A stretch of 64,000 bases of DNA. Source: Planococcus liqunii. GTDB taxonomy: Bacteria > Bacillota > Bacilli > Bacillales_A > Planococcaceae. The position numbers and the translations under genes are program-made. The DNA lies in assembly GCF_030413595.1 (NCBI RefSeq), contig NZ_CP129238.1:1054001-1118000 (forward strand), written 5' to 3'. The notes beneath the pieces were generated by a model, which saw only the letters and a list, made by a program, of their open reading frames with translations, had not been told where the DNA came from and ran no database searches. Of the stretch, positions 17,319 through 25,772 are shown piece by piece (within the stretch, counting starts at the first letter, position 1; the number at the start of each line of letters is the position of its first letter).

Positions 17319-17700
17319 AATGGCCGTTAAGATTCGAAAGGCGTAAGATGAGCTGCCGAAGCGGCGTGTTTTCAGCCGCACAGGCAGTTCGGCTTACGAC
17401 CCGAGAATCTGGCCGTTGAAGCTGGACAAAAGAAAAGCTGAAGCGCTTGGTCAGCCCCGACTCGAGAAAAGCGGAAGTGCCTGCTCAGCTCTGACAGGCA
17501 TAAGACGGACCAATGGAGTGGCGGTTTTTGCCGCGTAATTGGGCAGGCTTATGTCCCGAAGAGCTAGGCATTGAAGGCTAGACAAGCGCTGGAGGGCTTG
17601 CTGAAGATGGCGCTCTTTGCCATCGCCGGAAAGACCGAAGCGACTCGAGGGACTAGCCGACGAAACTAGACAAGAAAAGCTGAAATGGCCGTTTGTTTTA
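17310..17700. repeat. Dispersed GC-rich repeat cluster, diverged copies
   Basis: This 390-base stretch has no gene. It is built from related modules that begin AAAAGC-GAA, contain an arm of the type GACTCGAG or GACCCGAG, and end in TGGACAA or TAGACAA. Module starts lie near 17310, 17418, 17464 and 17680. Segments CGCTGGAGGGCTTG, TCTTTGCCAT and GAAGCGACTCGAG also occur in the better-preserved copies at 61923-62207. Internal inverted segments such as AGCTGCCGAAGC with later GCAGTTCGGCTTA allow long hairpins. The first module supplies the stop codon of the methyltransferase. No coding potential is seen. Confidence 0.75.
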
Positions 17701-17706
17701 AAAAGC

Positions 17707-17755
17707 AAAAACCCCTTGGACTTCAGGAAATTCCTGAAAACCAAGGGGCTTTTTA
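17707..17755. terminator. Bidirectional terminator with inner palindrome
   Basis: CCCCTTGG and CCAAGGGG arms enclose a second palindrome TTCAGGAAATTCCTGAA, with A and T tracts on both sides. The UPF0435 stop codon (17753-17755) lies in the T-tract. Confidence 0.92.
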
Positions 17756-17974
17756 TTTGCGCAATGAACCAAGTTCCTGCGCGATTGCCTGCATTTCGTT
17801 TGGCGTAATGTTGTCGCGGCTTGCGACCATTTCATACAGTTCTTTCAAGTCTTCGTATTTCGATGAATTGAAGTGTTCAGGTTTCATTGCGTCGGAATTG
17901 ACCATGCGCAATTTTGCTTTTATTTCTTCAATCATGAAAGAAACATTTTCGTTTGACGGTTGTGAGAGGTCCAT
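17753..17974 (-). CDS. yfkK: UPF0435 (DUF1128) family protein YfkK
   Basis: A 73-residue cytosolic protein of the UPF0435/DUF1128 family, with the characteristic KYEDLKELYEMV core and the ITPNEMQAIAQELGSLRK end. The family is confined to Bacillales and has no known function. Length is as usual (about 70). The start ATG follows AGGCAGGA. It is transcribed alone, between a terminator and the divergent-side symporter gene. No motif suggests an enzyme; a two-helix bundle is predicted from the heptad-like pattern. Confidence 0.92.
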   Translation of the reverse strand: MDLSQPSNENVSFMIEEIKAKLRMVNSDAMKPEHFNSSKYEDLKELYEMVASRDNITPNEMQAIAQELGSLRK

Positions 17975-18032
17975 AATGGATTCCTGCCTTTCGATAGGGT
18001 ATAACCCATCATTTCACTGTTCAAAAAAAATG

Positions 18033-19406
18033 TCAATTGCCAATGCGCGCGGCTTCTTTCGCTTCTGCTTTTTCTTCTTTGATTTTTGCCACAATGCGTT
18101 TCGTTTCAAGCGCAATGACACCCGACAGACCGAGAAGGCCGATCAAGTTTGGCAGAGCCATTAATCCGTTCATGATATCTGAGAACATCCACACCACATC
18201 AAGAGAAACAGTGGCACCGATGAACACTACCGCAATAAAGGCAACACGGTAAACAATCAAAAGGCTCGGATTTTTAAATAGATACTGGAAACATTTCTCG
18301 CCGTAGTACGACCAGCCGATAATCGTTGAAGAAGCAAAGAAAATGAGCCCAATCGCGACCACAATCGGACCGATTGGCCCTAGGAATTGTTCGAAGGCAG
18401 CTGTTGTCAGTGCGGAACCTTCCAGCGACTTGTCGGTATACATGCCTGACATGACAATCGTGATGCCTGTGATGGAACAGATGATCAAGGTATCGATAAA
18501 TACTTGTGTCATCGATACAAGGGCTTGGCGCCCCGGCATATCCGTTTTGGCAGCCGCTGCGGCAATTGGAGCAGAACCGAGGCCAGCTTCATTGGAGAAG
18601 ACCCCTCGGGCGACCCCGTATCGGATCGCGGCACCGATTGCACCGCCTACTGCAGCTTCGCCGGTAAAGGCCGAAGTAAGGATCGTGCCGATTGCCGGCA
18701 GGATCAATTCAACGTTCAGCACCATAATTACCGCTCCGGCAATGATATAGAACAATGCCATAAACGGAACAAAGTAGGAAGTAACTTTTCCGATTGTCGT
18801 GATGCCGCCTAAAATAACAGCAGCTGCGAAAACCGTCAAAATGATGCCGGTAATCCATGTGGGTACGTTAAACGTATCGCGGACTACTGCAGCAACCGAG
18901 TTGGACTGTGTCCCGTTGCCGATGCCGAACGCAGCAATGGAACCGAAGATGGCAAATAATACGCCCAGCCATTTCTGTTTCAAGCCGTGTTCCAAATAAT
19001 ACATCGGCCCGCCGGCCATCAAACCTCTGGCATCGACGACACGGTATTTGACTGCAAGCACAGCTTCCCCGTACTTGGTCGCCATCCCAAAGAATGCCGA
19101 CATCCACATCCAGAAGACGGCACCCGGGCCGCCTAAAATGACGGCTGTCGCAACACCGACGATATTACCGGTACCGACTGTTGCAGCCAGTGCGGTGGAG
19201 AGCGCCTGGAAGTGGCTGATGTCGCCTTCTGATTTCGTATCCTGATTTTTAGTAAATACCAGCTTTAATGCATAAGGCAAATATCGGACTTGTAAAAGGC
19301 CTAAACGAATAGTTAAGAAGATTCCTGTGCCCACCAATAAAATCAGAAGAGGTGGACCCCAGACAAAACTGCTGATGCTGCCCAAAATTGATTCTAATCG
19401 CTCCAT
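18033..19406 (-). CDS. Sodium:alanine/glycine symporter (AgcS family)
   Basis: A 457-residue membrane transporter with about ten to twelve helices that imports alanine or glycine with Na+. The family signature is GTGNIVGVATAVILGGPGAVFWMW near residues 80-105, and NEAGLGSAPIAAAAAKTD is the second conserved block, with ARG just before. The start is the ATG behind AAGGGGAAA; a further upstream ATG would cover the ribosome binding site. It is divergent from the YtxH gene with a 190-base gap. No glycine riboswitch or T-box is visible in that gap. Resembles B. subtilis AlsT/YrbD types. Confidence 0.92.
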   Translation of the reverse strand: MERLESILGSISSFVWGPPLLILLVGTGIFLTIRLGLLQVRYLPYALKLVFTKNQDTKSEGDISHFQALSTALAATVGTGNIVGVATAVILGGPGAVFWMWMSAFFGMATKYGEAVLAVKYRVVDARGLMAGGPMYYLEHGLKQKWLGVLFAIFGSIAAFGIGNGTQSNSVAAVVRDTFNVPTWITGIILTVFAAAVILGGITTIGKVTSYFVPFMALFYIIAGAVIMVLNVELILPAIGTILTSAFTGEAAVGGAIGAAIRYGVARGVFSNEAGLGSAPIAAAAAKTDMPGRQALVSMTQVFIDTLIICSITGITIVMSGMYTDKSLEGSALTTAAFEQFLGPIGPIVVAIGLIFFASSTIIGWSYYGEKCFQYLFKNPSLLIVYRVAFIAVVFIGATVSLDVVWMFSDIMNGLMALPNLIGLLGLSGVIALETKRIVAKIKEEKAEAKEAARIGN

Positions 19407-19597
19407 CTTATTTCCCCTTTTTGTGTATAGTATGGTATAGCTTTCTTTACTCACCGCCTTTAGATTTAATATTCCGAAATATTATAGGAAGAGTCAAGGT
19501 TTTTCTGAAAATAAAATTTACTATGTGTTTAAATTTCTGGAGATTAGGGAAAATCCAAAAGAGACGCAAGTACTACAATTATTGGGAGGAATTCAGG

Positions 19598-20134
19598 ATG
19601 AGCCAAAACAAACTATTAACAGGATTACTTATGGGAGCTGCGGTTGGTGTAATCGTATCTTTATTAGACCGCAACACGCGAAATGACGTAGTGAACAAAT
19701 CGAAAAAAGTGGGCAGCAGTGCTCAATATTATGCTCAAAATAGAAAAGAATTAGTGAATGCTGTACAGCAGCAGACTGAAAAAGTTCAAAATCTTTATTC
19801 AAGAATTTCCGAAGACGCTTCTTATGTGGGAGAAAAAGTAAACGAATTGAAAGACTTGACTCCGCATGTGAAAGAACTAGCAATGGAAACAAAAGAGGCA
19901 TTTGTTGATACGAAAGATGCAGTCATTGATTCTAAAGACGACGTATTGTCTGCTCTAAAAGAAGACAGCCCGTCTGCTACTTCATCTTTGACTGAAGGAA
20001 ATGATTCAAGTTCTACTGGATCCGGTTCTAACTTTGGATCAACTTCAAATTCGTCGACTGGATCAACGACAGGATCGGCGTCAGGATCAACATCGGGTTA
20101 TAATTCCGGCACAAATTCTTCAAAAAAGGCCTAA
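19598..20134 (+). CDS. YtxH-domain general-stress-type protein
   Basis: A 178-residue protein. Residues 5-25 form a membrane-associated helix with small residues (LLTGLLMGAAVGVIVSLL), the YtxH hallmark, followed by a charged coiled-coil-like region with repeated VDTKDAVIDSKDD segments. The last 45 residues are almost only Ser, Gly, Thr and Asn, a disordered tail probably exposed or regulatory. GGAGGAATTC precedes the ATG. YtxH proteins of Bacillus belong to the sigma-B regulon; no clear sigma-B promoter was found here. The YihY gene follows and may be co-transcribed. Confidence 0.85.
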   Translation: MSQNKLLTGLLMGAAVGVIVSLLDRNTRNDVVNKSKKVGSSAQYYAQNRKELVNAVQQQTEKVQNLYSRISEDASYVGEKVNELKDLTPHVKELAMETKEAFVDTKDAVIDSKDDVLSALKEDSPSATSSLTEGNDSSSTGSGSNFGSTSNSSTGSTTGSASGSTSGYNSGTNSSKKA

Positions 20135-20184
20135 TTCCGATAGAAACGAAAAACAAAGGCCATGTTTCAGAACCGGAAGAGCGG

Positions 20185-21099
20185 TTGCACAATCTGGCGG
20201 TTAGCCATGATGTCACAACCGGAAAAGGGTTTTTGAAAGAAGTATTTAAACGAATCAATGATATAGACGTTTTAGGATTAGGAGCGCAATTAGCGTTCTT
20301 TTTCCTATTGTCCATATTTCCGCTGCTTATTTTTGTTATCACCTTACTGCCGTATTTGAACATCTCGGAAGACCAGGTTTATAGTTTTCTGGAAGAAGTC
20401 GCGCCAGGCGAAGTTTACGTTCTAATTCAAGAAACTTTGACTGAAATACTGACAAAGCAAAATGGCGGACTGCTTTCTTTTGGAATCATTGCGACGATCT
20501 GGTCAGCGAGCCTTGGAATGGATGCGCTGATAAAGTCGTTAAACTTTTCTTATGGAGTAGAGGAAAACCGCCCGTTGCTGATTGCGCGGGGCATGTCAAT
20601 CCTTTCCACCATTTTGATGATTTTCATTTTGATTGTAGCGCTTGTTTTGCCGATTTTTGGGCGGCAAGTCGGACTCATTATCTTTACATTCCTTGGGTTG
20701 GAAGAAGGGTTCCTGGAGTTATGGGGAGCTATCCGTTTTACCATTCCATCATTGATCATTTTCGCGGTATGTGCAGTTATCTACTGGATTGCACCAAACA
20801 TACGGCTGAACGTTAAAAGCGTTATTGCCGGAGCAGGATTTACAGCAATCGGATGGATTGTCATTTCTTATGTTTTTTCCATCTACATTAATAACTTCGC
20901 CAACTTCTCGGCGACATACGGCAGTATTGGCGGTATTATTGTGCTGATGCTTTGGCTGTACTTATCAGCAATGCTTTTGTTGGTAGGGGGGCAGATCAAT
21001 GCCGTCATGCAGGGAAGAAGCGACATAATCGCCACTAAAAAGAAAAAGCGCCGTCGGCTTTTACGGCTTAAAAGAAAAAAAACGATTCCCACCAAGTGA
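20185..21099 (+). CDS. YihY/BrkB-family membrane protein
   Basis: A polytopic membrane protein of the YihY/virulence-factor-BrkB family (about 300 residues, six helices). Seen are the ALAFFFLLSIFPLLIF-like first helix (here LGAQLAFFFLLSIFPL), the SAS-LGMDALIKSLN loop and the TYGSIGGIIVLMLWLYLSAMLLLVGGQIN end, all family hallmarks. The C-terminus is very basic. Its role is uncertain; early annotation as RNase BN was wrong. The start is doubtful: the first listed TTG (20185) lacks a good ribosome binding site, while the same frame stays open upstream across the ytxH stop at 20132-20134. An ATT at 20134 or another non-AUG codon with translational coupling is possible. Confidence 0.85.
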   Translation: MHNLAVSHDVTTGKGFLKEVFKRINDIDVLGLGAQLAFFFLLSIFPLLIFVITLLPYLNISEDQVYSFLEEVAPGEVYVLIQETLTEILTKQNGGLLSFGIIATIWSASLGMDALIKSLNFSYGVEENRPLLIARGMSILSTILMIFILIVALVLPIFGRQVGLIIFTFLGLEEGFLELWGAIRFTIPSLIIFAVCAVIYWIAPNIRLNVKSVIAGAGFTAIGWIVISYVFSIYINNFANFSATYGSIGGIIVLMLWLYLSAMLLLVGGQINAVMQGRSDIIATKKKKRRRLLRLKRKKTIPTK

Positions 21100-21127
21100 A
21101 CTTTTCTGGTGTGAATCGTTTTTTATT
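21082..21127. terminator. Bidirectional terminator between YihY and SE1561-family genes
   Basis: AACGATTC plus CCACCA pair with TGGTG plus TGAATCGTT, followed by TTTTTATT. It serves the plus-strand YihY gene and the minus-strand small gene. Confidence 0.88.
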
Positions 21128-21317
21128 ATTCTCCGCTTGGACGTGATTTGAACTGTTGCATTTTGTCATCCAGTTCGTCGACCATGGCAATCAAGCGGTC
21201 AATATCTTCCAGTTCGGCAGTTTCAGGCTCGATGGCATCCAAAACTTCTAAAAACATGTTTAAGCGTTGTTTCATGTAAGTAACTTGCTGTTCTTTATTT
21301 GTTATGGATTTACCCAC
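21126..21317 (-). CDS. SE1561-family small protein
   Basis: A 63-residue helical protein recognisable as the SE1561 family of Bacillales by its LNMFLEVLDAIEPETAELEDID core and DELDDKMQQF end. The GTG at 21317 is preferred because AGAGGTG lies six bases upstream; upstream ATGs in frame would include that site. The sequence is acidic with heptad-like leucines and may form a coiled coil. No function is known. It is monocistronic and converges on the YihY gene. Confidence 0.8.
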   Translation of the reverse strand: MGKSITNKEQQVTYMKQRLNMFLEVLDAIEPETAELEDIDRLIAMVDELDDKMQQFKSRPSGE

Positions 21318-21510
21318 TCGGAACACCTCTTTTCGCCTGTTAATGATAGCTGAAAACTGTAAGAAATTCAATAAAAGCTAGGTAAAAAGCGTTATTTTAC
21401 TCGTTTAAATGTTTTGAATATTTACTTTATTTATTTTTCATGTTAAGGTGGTGTTAATCAACAGAGAGGGGAGGCCGAAGTGAATCGTCGAAACCAATCG
21501 CTGTAGGAAG

Positions 21511-21597
21511 ATGAAGGAGGGGGTTCGAACATTTCACCGGCAGCTTAGCCGAAGAAATCGAATTATGAAAATTCAATTGGATATTGCAAAAGCCTAA
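21511..21597 (+). CDS. Possible 28-residue leader or micropeptide
   Basis: A short basic frame starting MKEGVRTFHRQLSRRN, with its stop directly against a hairpin. A seven-codon frame (GTG at 21480) with a better ribosome binding site GGGGAGG ends just before it. The 329-base gap 21318-21646 holds nothing else recognisable. The ribosome binding site TAGGAAG is too close to the ATG, so coding status is weak. Confidence 0.25.
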   Translation: MKEGVRTFHRQLSRRNRIMKIQLDIAKA

Positions 21598-21641
21598 AGG
21601 CTCAGCCGGGATCTGAAAACAGATACGGACTGAGCCTATTT
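21597..21641. terminator. Strong hairpin, likely terminator
   Basis: AGGCTCAG pairs with CTGAGCCT, with an inner ATCTG-AAAA-CAGAT helix. The T-tract is poor on both strands (ATTT on plus, TTTAGG on minus), so it may stop either the OsmC gene or a short plus-strand transcript, or act as an RNA stabiliser. Confidence 0.6.
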
Positions 21642-21646
21642 AGTGT

Positions 21647-22027
21647 TTACAAAACTTCGTAAGTTTCGATGATATCGATTGCATCTTCCATAGTGCGGAC
21701 CATCGAGCAGTTTTTGCGGGTCAATTCCATAACTCGCGGCATTTTTGCTGAGTCAATTTTGCCTTTTAGCATGAAATGCAAATGCACTTTTGAAACCCGG
21801 CTTGCTTCTTCTTCAATGCGAACAACTTCTCTTACTTCGATTTGGATATCTTCTGCAGGCATCCTCATTTTCTCTAAAACTTTCCGCATGACGCCTCCGC
21901 TGCAAACTGCCAACGAAGATACGAGCAGCTGATACGGACGGTAGCCATATTCCTCATTGCTTGACACCAAAAGTTGCCCAAACGGCAAAGTTCCAGTGAA
22001 GCCATTTTCGTTCATTGAAAATTTCAT
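21647..22027 (-). CDS. OsmC-family protein
   Basis: A 126-residue OsmC/Ohr-superfamily protein, a fold that reduces organic hydroperoxides through two cysteines. Seen are PYQLLVSSLAVCSGGVMRKVLEKM with the first Cys at about residue 41, and ELTRKNCSMVRTM with the second Cys near 107, which fits the paired catalytic cysteines. Start at the ATG behind AAGGAGGCGG. It is divergent from the MFS transporter (79-base gap). The short length and YhfA-like pattern favour the OsmC rather than the Ohr subgroup. Confidence 0.85.
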   Translation of the reverse strand: MKFSMNENGFTGTLPFGQLLVSSNEEYGYRPYQLLVSSLAVCSGGVMRKVLEKMRMPAEDIQIEVREVVRIEEEASRVSKVHLHFMLKGKIDSAKMPRVMELTRKNCSMVRTMEDAIDIIETYEVL

Positions 22028-22106
22028 CGATTTCCGCCTCCTTGTGGTAAAATTGTATCTGAATTTGAAAGAAAGATAAAAGAACGTGCTTGAGCAGGAG
22101 GTCCAG

Positions 22107-23297
22107 ATGAAGATATTTTTAAAGAGCGATCGTGCCCGTTTTTGGGTTTTAGTCGCTATTGTTTCAATTTCAGGTTTTTCGCAAGGGATGCTGCTCCCGC
22201 TGATTGCTGTCATTTTCGAACAAGACGGAGTATCATCCGCATTAAATGGCTTAAGTGCGACAGGGCTATACATAGGAACATTGGTGATTGCGCCTTTTAT
22301 GGAGCCTCAATTGCGGCGGTTCGGCTATAAACCGCTAATCTTGGTGGGAGGCGGATTGGTCATTGCTTCGCTGTTGGCGTTTCCACTGTGGAAAAGCGTG
22401 TTGTTTTGGTTTGTTCTGCGGGTGCTGATCGGCATCGGCGACCAAGCGCTGCATTTTTCCACCCAAACTTGGATTACTTCATTCTCACCACAGCACCGGC
22501 TTGGACGGAACATTGCCATCTACGGCATGTCTTTCAGTGTCGGTTTCGGAGCGGGGCCTTTGTTCGTTCCACTCGTCGGGATTTTTGAAGCTTTGCCGTT
22601 TATCATTTCAGGCATCCTCTGTTTGATCGCCTGGTCGCTTGTGTTTTTGTTGAAAAACGATTTCCCCGAAACTTCAGCTGGATCGATGGCGCAAAAAGGG
22701 ACGCTTGGGCGTTTCAAGGCCGCCCTCATCATCGGTTGGATCGCTTTCTTGCCGCCACTGGGCTACGGCTTTTTGGAGGCTTCCTTAAATGCCATCTTCC
22801 CGGTTTATGCGCTAAGGCAATCGATTGATGTGGCAATGGTCTCTTATATGCTGGCTGCCTTTTCAATCGGTGCAATTGCGACTCAGTTGCCGCTTGGGGC
22901 ATTAAGCGACCGGATCGGCAGGCGCAAAGTGCTGTTGCTTGCTTTGTTTGGCGGGGCAGCGGCATTTGGGACAGCCAGTTTCTTTGAATCGAATGCTTGG
23001 GCAACTCTGGCGTTATTTATCATTGCCGGGATGTTTGTCGGCTCTACGTTCTCTTTGGGAATCTCCTATATGGCAGACCTCATGCCCAGGGATCTGCTGC
23101 CGACGGGCAATCTTTTATGCGGCATTGCCTTTAGCATCGGAAGCCTCGCGGGACCGGCTCTTGGCGGTTTGTTCCTTGACTTGACCGAAGAACTGAGTTT
23201 TCTGCTGCTCATTGCGGTCATACTGCTTGTTATTTTCACAATTATTGCTCTCCGCAGCAATACCGAATCCAAGCCTGCAGTTGAAGAAACTTTATAG
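22107..23297 (+). CDS. MFS transporter
   Basis: A 396-residue major facilitator with 12 predicted helices. The loop 2-3 region (GLYIGTLVIAPFMEPQLRRFGYK) and the loop 8-9 motif GALSDRIGRRKV are the family signatures. Similar proteins in Bacillus (YfkF, YttB types) export drugs or unknown metabolites. GCAGGAGGTCC precedes the ATG; an upstream in-frame GTG would include it. It is divergent from osmC and ends in a terminator. Substrate unknown. Confidence 0.88.
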   Translation: MKIFLKSDRARFWVLVAIVSISGFSQGMLLPLIAVIFEQDGVSSALNGLSATGLYIGTLVIAPFMEPQLRRFGYKPLILVGGGLVIASLLAFPLWKSVLFWFVLRVLIGIGDQALHFSTQTWITSFSPQHRLGRNIAIYGMSFSVGFGAGPLFVPLVGIFEALPFIISGILCLIAWSLVFLLKNDFPETSAGSMAQKGTLGRFKAALIIGWIAFLPPLGYGFLEASLNAIFPVYALRQSIDVAMVSYMLAAFSIGAIATQLPLGALSDRIGRRKVLLLALFGGAAAFGTASFFESNAWATLALFIIAGMFVGSTFSLGISYMADLMPRDLLPTGNLLCGIAFSIGSLAGPALGGLFLDLTEELSFLLLIAVILLVIFTIIALRSNTESKPAVEETL

Positions 23298-23305
23298 ATG
23301 GATAG

Positions 23306-23341
23306 AAAAAGAACTTCCGAATCGTTTCGGAAGTTCTTTTG
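23306..23341 (+). terminator. Terminator of the MFS gene
   Basis: AAAAAGAACTTCCGA, short loop, TCGGAAGTTCTTTT. Confidence 0.9.
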
Positions 23342-23375
23342 TCGTTTTGGGAGCGGTTTTTCTCGGATTTGGCAG

Positions 23376-24740
23376 TTATTTTCTTTCCAATAGGCAGACT
23401 GCTTCCACTTGTGCCGTCTGGGGGAACATGTCAACAGGCTGAATGTATTTGATGCGGTAAACTTTTGTTAACTGCTGCAAATCTTTTGCCAAGGTGGAAG
23501 GATTGCAGGATGTATACACAAAACGCTGCGGCTTTACAGTTAAAATGGTTTTTAACAAAGAGTCAGCCAAACCGGTGCGAGGGGGATCGACCGTCAAAAC
23601 ATCGGGCACGAAATCTTCCTTGCTCCAGAGCTCAAGCCATTTCTCAGCGGTCCCTGTGACATATTTTGCTTTGACGCCTTGCCGCTTGGCATTTGCTTTT
23701 GCATCTACGACACTGTCGTGGATAATGTCCATCCCGCGAAGCTCGCCGGCACCGTCTGCCAGCCATAAGCCGATGGTGCCAACTCCGCAATACGCATCCA
23801 CCACTTTTTCCGTGCCGGTCAATTGGGCGGCGCGTTTGATTTCATCGTATAATTTGACGGTTTGTGTCGGATTCAATTGGAAAAAAGCGCGCGCTGATAA
23901 ATCGAAAGCAAGCTCTCCGAGTTCTTCATGAATCGTGTCTTTGCCGTAAAGCGTAATGGTTTCCTCGCCAAAAATTAGAGAAGTTTTTTCTTTGTTGATA
24001 TTTTGAACAATCGACACGAGGTTCGTATCGATCTTCTTCAATTTCTCCAGCAATAATTCCTTTTGTGGAATTTTAGAGCGGGTCGTTACCAGCACCAATT
24101 GGATTTCACCGGTTTTAAGGCCGGTGCGCACCACGATAGTCCGGATGATGCCTTTCATCGTCTTGCCATCATAAATCGGCATTTTCAATTCTTCCAGGAT
24201 ACGTTTAACGGCATTGGTAATGACCGTTGTATCCGGATGCTGAACCAGGCATTGTTCAATATCAAGCAGTTGATGCGACCCTTCTGCAAACAAGCCGGCA
24301 ATTACTTTTGTGCCTTTCAAGCGGGTCTGGAACTGGCTTTTGTTGCGGTAATGCCACGGATCTTCCATCCCAATCGTATCATTGACCAAGACATCGGTGC
24401 CTTTTAAATAACGCTCCAAGGCTTGAACGACCAAGTCGCGCTTTTCCACCAATTGCTGGCTGTAGGTCATGTGCTGAAGCTGGCAGCCGCCGCACGCGTC
24501 GTAAATCGGGCAGGGCGGTGTCTGGCGATGCGGAGAAGGTTTGCGCATTTTCAATATGCGCGCTTCTGCAAAATTCCGTTTGATGTTCGTTACTTGGGCA
24601 GTGATTTCTTCCCCTGGCAATGCCCCGGGTACGAAAATGACATTGCGCTTGAAAAAACCAATGCCTTCACCGTTGATGCCGAGCCGTTTGATCGTCAGCG
24701 GAAACTTTTGCCCTTCTTCTATGATCGGTTTATCGTTCAT
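23376..24740 (-). CDS. rlmCD: 23S rRNA (uracil-C5)-methyltransferase RlmCD-like
   Basis: A 454-residue RumA-family enzyme that makes 5-methyluridine in 23S rRNA. Domains: a TRAM domain at residues 8-70, a [4Fe-4S] cluster motif [11 protein letters not shown] at about 77-87 with a later Cys, the SAM site [13 protein letters not shown] near residue 313, DPPRTGL, and the catalytic Cys in [12 protein letters not shown]. subtilis RlmCD (YefA) modifies both U747 and U1939; this length and cluster suggest the same but two-site specificity is inference. It is probably in a minus-strand pair with the downstream part of the region, separated by 40 bases from the epimerase gene upstream. Confidence 0.92.
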   Translation of the reverse strand: MNDKPIIEEGQKFPLTIKRLGINGEGIGFFKRNVIFVPGALPGEEITAQVTNIKRNFAEARILKMRKPSPHRQTPPCPIYDACGGCQLQHMTYSQQLVEKRDLVVQALERYLKGTDVLVNDTIGMEDPWHYRNKSQFQTRLKGTKVIAGLFAEGSHQLLDIEQCLVQHPDTTVITNAVKRILEELKMPIYDGKTMKGIIRTIVVRTGLKTGEIQLVLVTTRSKIPQKELLLEKLKKIDTNLVSIVQNINKEKTSLIFGEETITLYGKDTIHEELGELAFDLSARAFFQLNPTQTVKLYDEIKRAAQLTGTEKVVDAYCGVGTIGLWLADGAGELRGMDIIHDSVVDAKANAKRQGVKAKYVTGTAEKWLELWSKEDFVPDVLTVDPPRTGLADSLLKTILTVKPQRFVYTSCNPSTLAKDLQQLTKVYRIKYIQPVDMFPQTAQVEAVCLLERK

Positions 24741-24780
24741 CTCTTCACGTCCTTAATGTAATCATCCCTTCATTATAGTC

Positions 24781-25680
24781 TTATTTGTAGATATCAGCCA
24801 GTGCCGATTTTAAGTCGGGGTATTGGAATTGGAATCCTTCCCGTTCAAGGACGGTCGGCAATACACGCTGTCCGGTGAGGACCAATTGGCTTTTTTCGCC
24901 AAGCAGCGCCTTCATCGCAAAAGAAGGGACAGGCAGCCAATGCGGTTTATGCAGAGCCTCAGCAATGCCTAGACCAAAATCCTTCATTTGCTTGGGCTGA
25001 GGTGCTGTGACATTGAACGGACCTTCAATCGCTTCATTCTCCATGGCAAACTGAATCGCCCGGGCAACATCTTTTACGTGGATCCACGACAGCCATTGCT
25101 TGCCGGAACCCACCGTACCGCCGACAAATAATTTGTACGGCAGTGACATCAGCGGCAAGGCGCCGTCTTTTTTGCCGAGAACGATGCCGAAACGGCCGGA
25201 AGCGACCCGGACGCCGTGATGTTTCGCATGGTCTGCAAGCTTTTCCCAGTCGATGACGGTGCGGGCGAGAAAGTCTTTTCCGAAATCTCGTGATGCTTCT
25301 GTATATGTAACAACCTCAGAAGGCGCATAAACACCGATGGCGCTGGCATTAATCAGCACGCGGGGCTTTTTATTAAGTTTCCCAATAATGCGAAGCACTT
25401 CTTCTGTAGCTTCCATCCGGCTATCGTAAATTGCACGTTTTTGTTCTTTGGTCCAGCGGCCGTCATTAATCGAAGTGCCGGCCAGGTTAATGATGGCGTC
25501 GATGCCTTCCAATTGCTTCTCGGGCTGGGCACCATTTTTCAGCCATTGGACGTATTTGGTATTCGCGGTCGAGCGTTTGGGGCTTCTTGTTAAAATGTAA
25601 ACCATATGTCCGCTGCTATGGAATAAGCGCGTCAATTCTTTGCCGACAAAACCAGTTCCGCCAGTGATTGCTATCTTCAT
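24781..25680 (-). CDS. yfhF: TIGR01777-family NAD-dependent epimerase/dehydratase (YfhF)
   Basis: A 299-residue extended short-chain dehydrogenase with the NAD motif GGTGFVGKEL at residues 7-16, and the C-terminal DUF1731 region ending LPTVLEREGFQFQYPDL. Synteny with recX, yfhH and yfhJ identifies it as the YfhF position of B. subtilis; plant and bacterial relatives (SulA-like cell-division inhibitors by old annotation) have no firm substrate. Start at the ATG behind GGAGGCGA. It is divergent from recX, with only 92 bases between. Confidence 0.88.
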   Translation of the reverse strand: MKIAITGGTGFVGKELTRLFHSSGHMVYILTRSPKRSTANTKYVQWLKNGAQPEKQLEGIDAIINLAGTSINDGRWTKEQKRAIYDSRMEATEEVLRIIGKLNKKPRVLINASAIGVYAPSEVVTYTEASRDFGKDFLARTVIDWEKLADHAKHHGVRVASGRFGIVLGKKDGALPLMSLPYKLFVGGTVGSGKQWLSWIHVKDVARAIQFAMENEAIEGPFNVTAPQPKQMKDFGLGIAEALHKPHWLPVPSFAMKALLGEKSQLVLTGQRVLPTVLEREGFQFQYPDLKSALADIYK

Positions 25681-25772
25681 CCGTATCGCCTCCATTTCTT
25701 CTAATAATACCCGCAATCCATGCATTTAAGCATTTGAAAGGGTATAATGGGAAAGGAAGAGAGGTGCCGCAA

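Noticed and set aside
19407..19597. Glycine riboswitch or T-box for the AgcS symporter
   Set aside because: The divergent gap was read for conserved aptamer or T-box elements and none was found.
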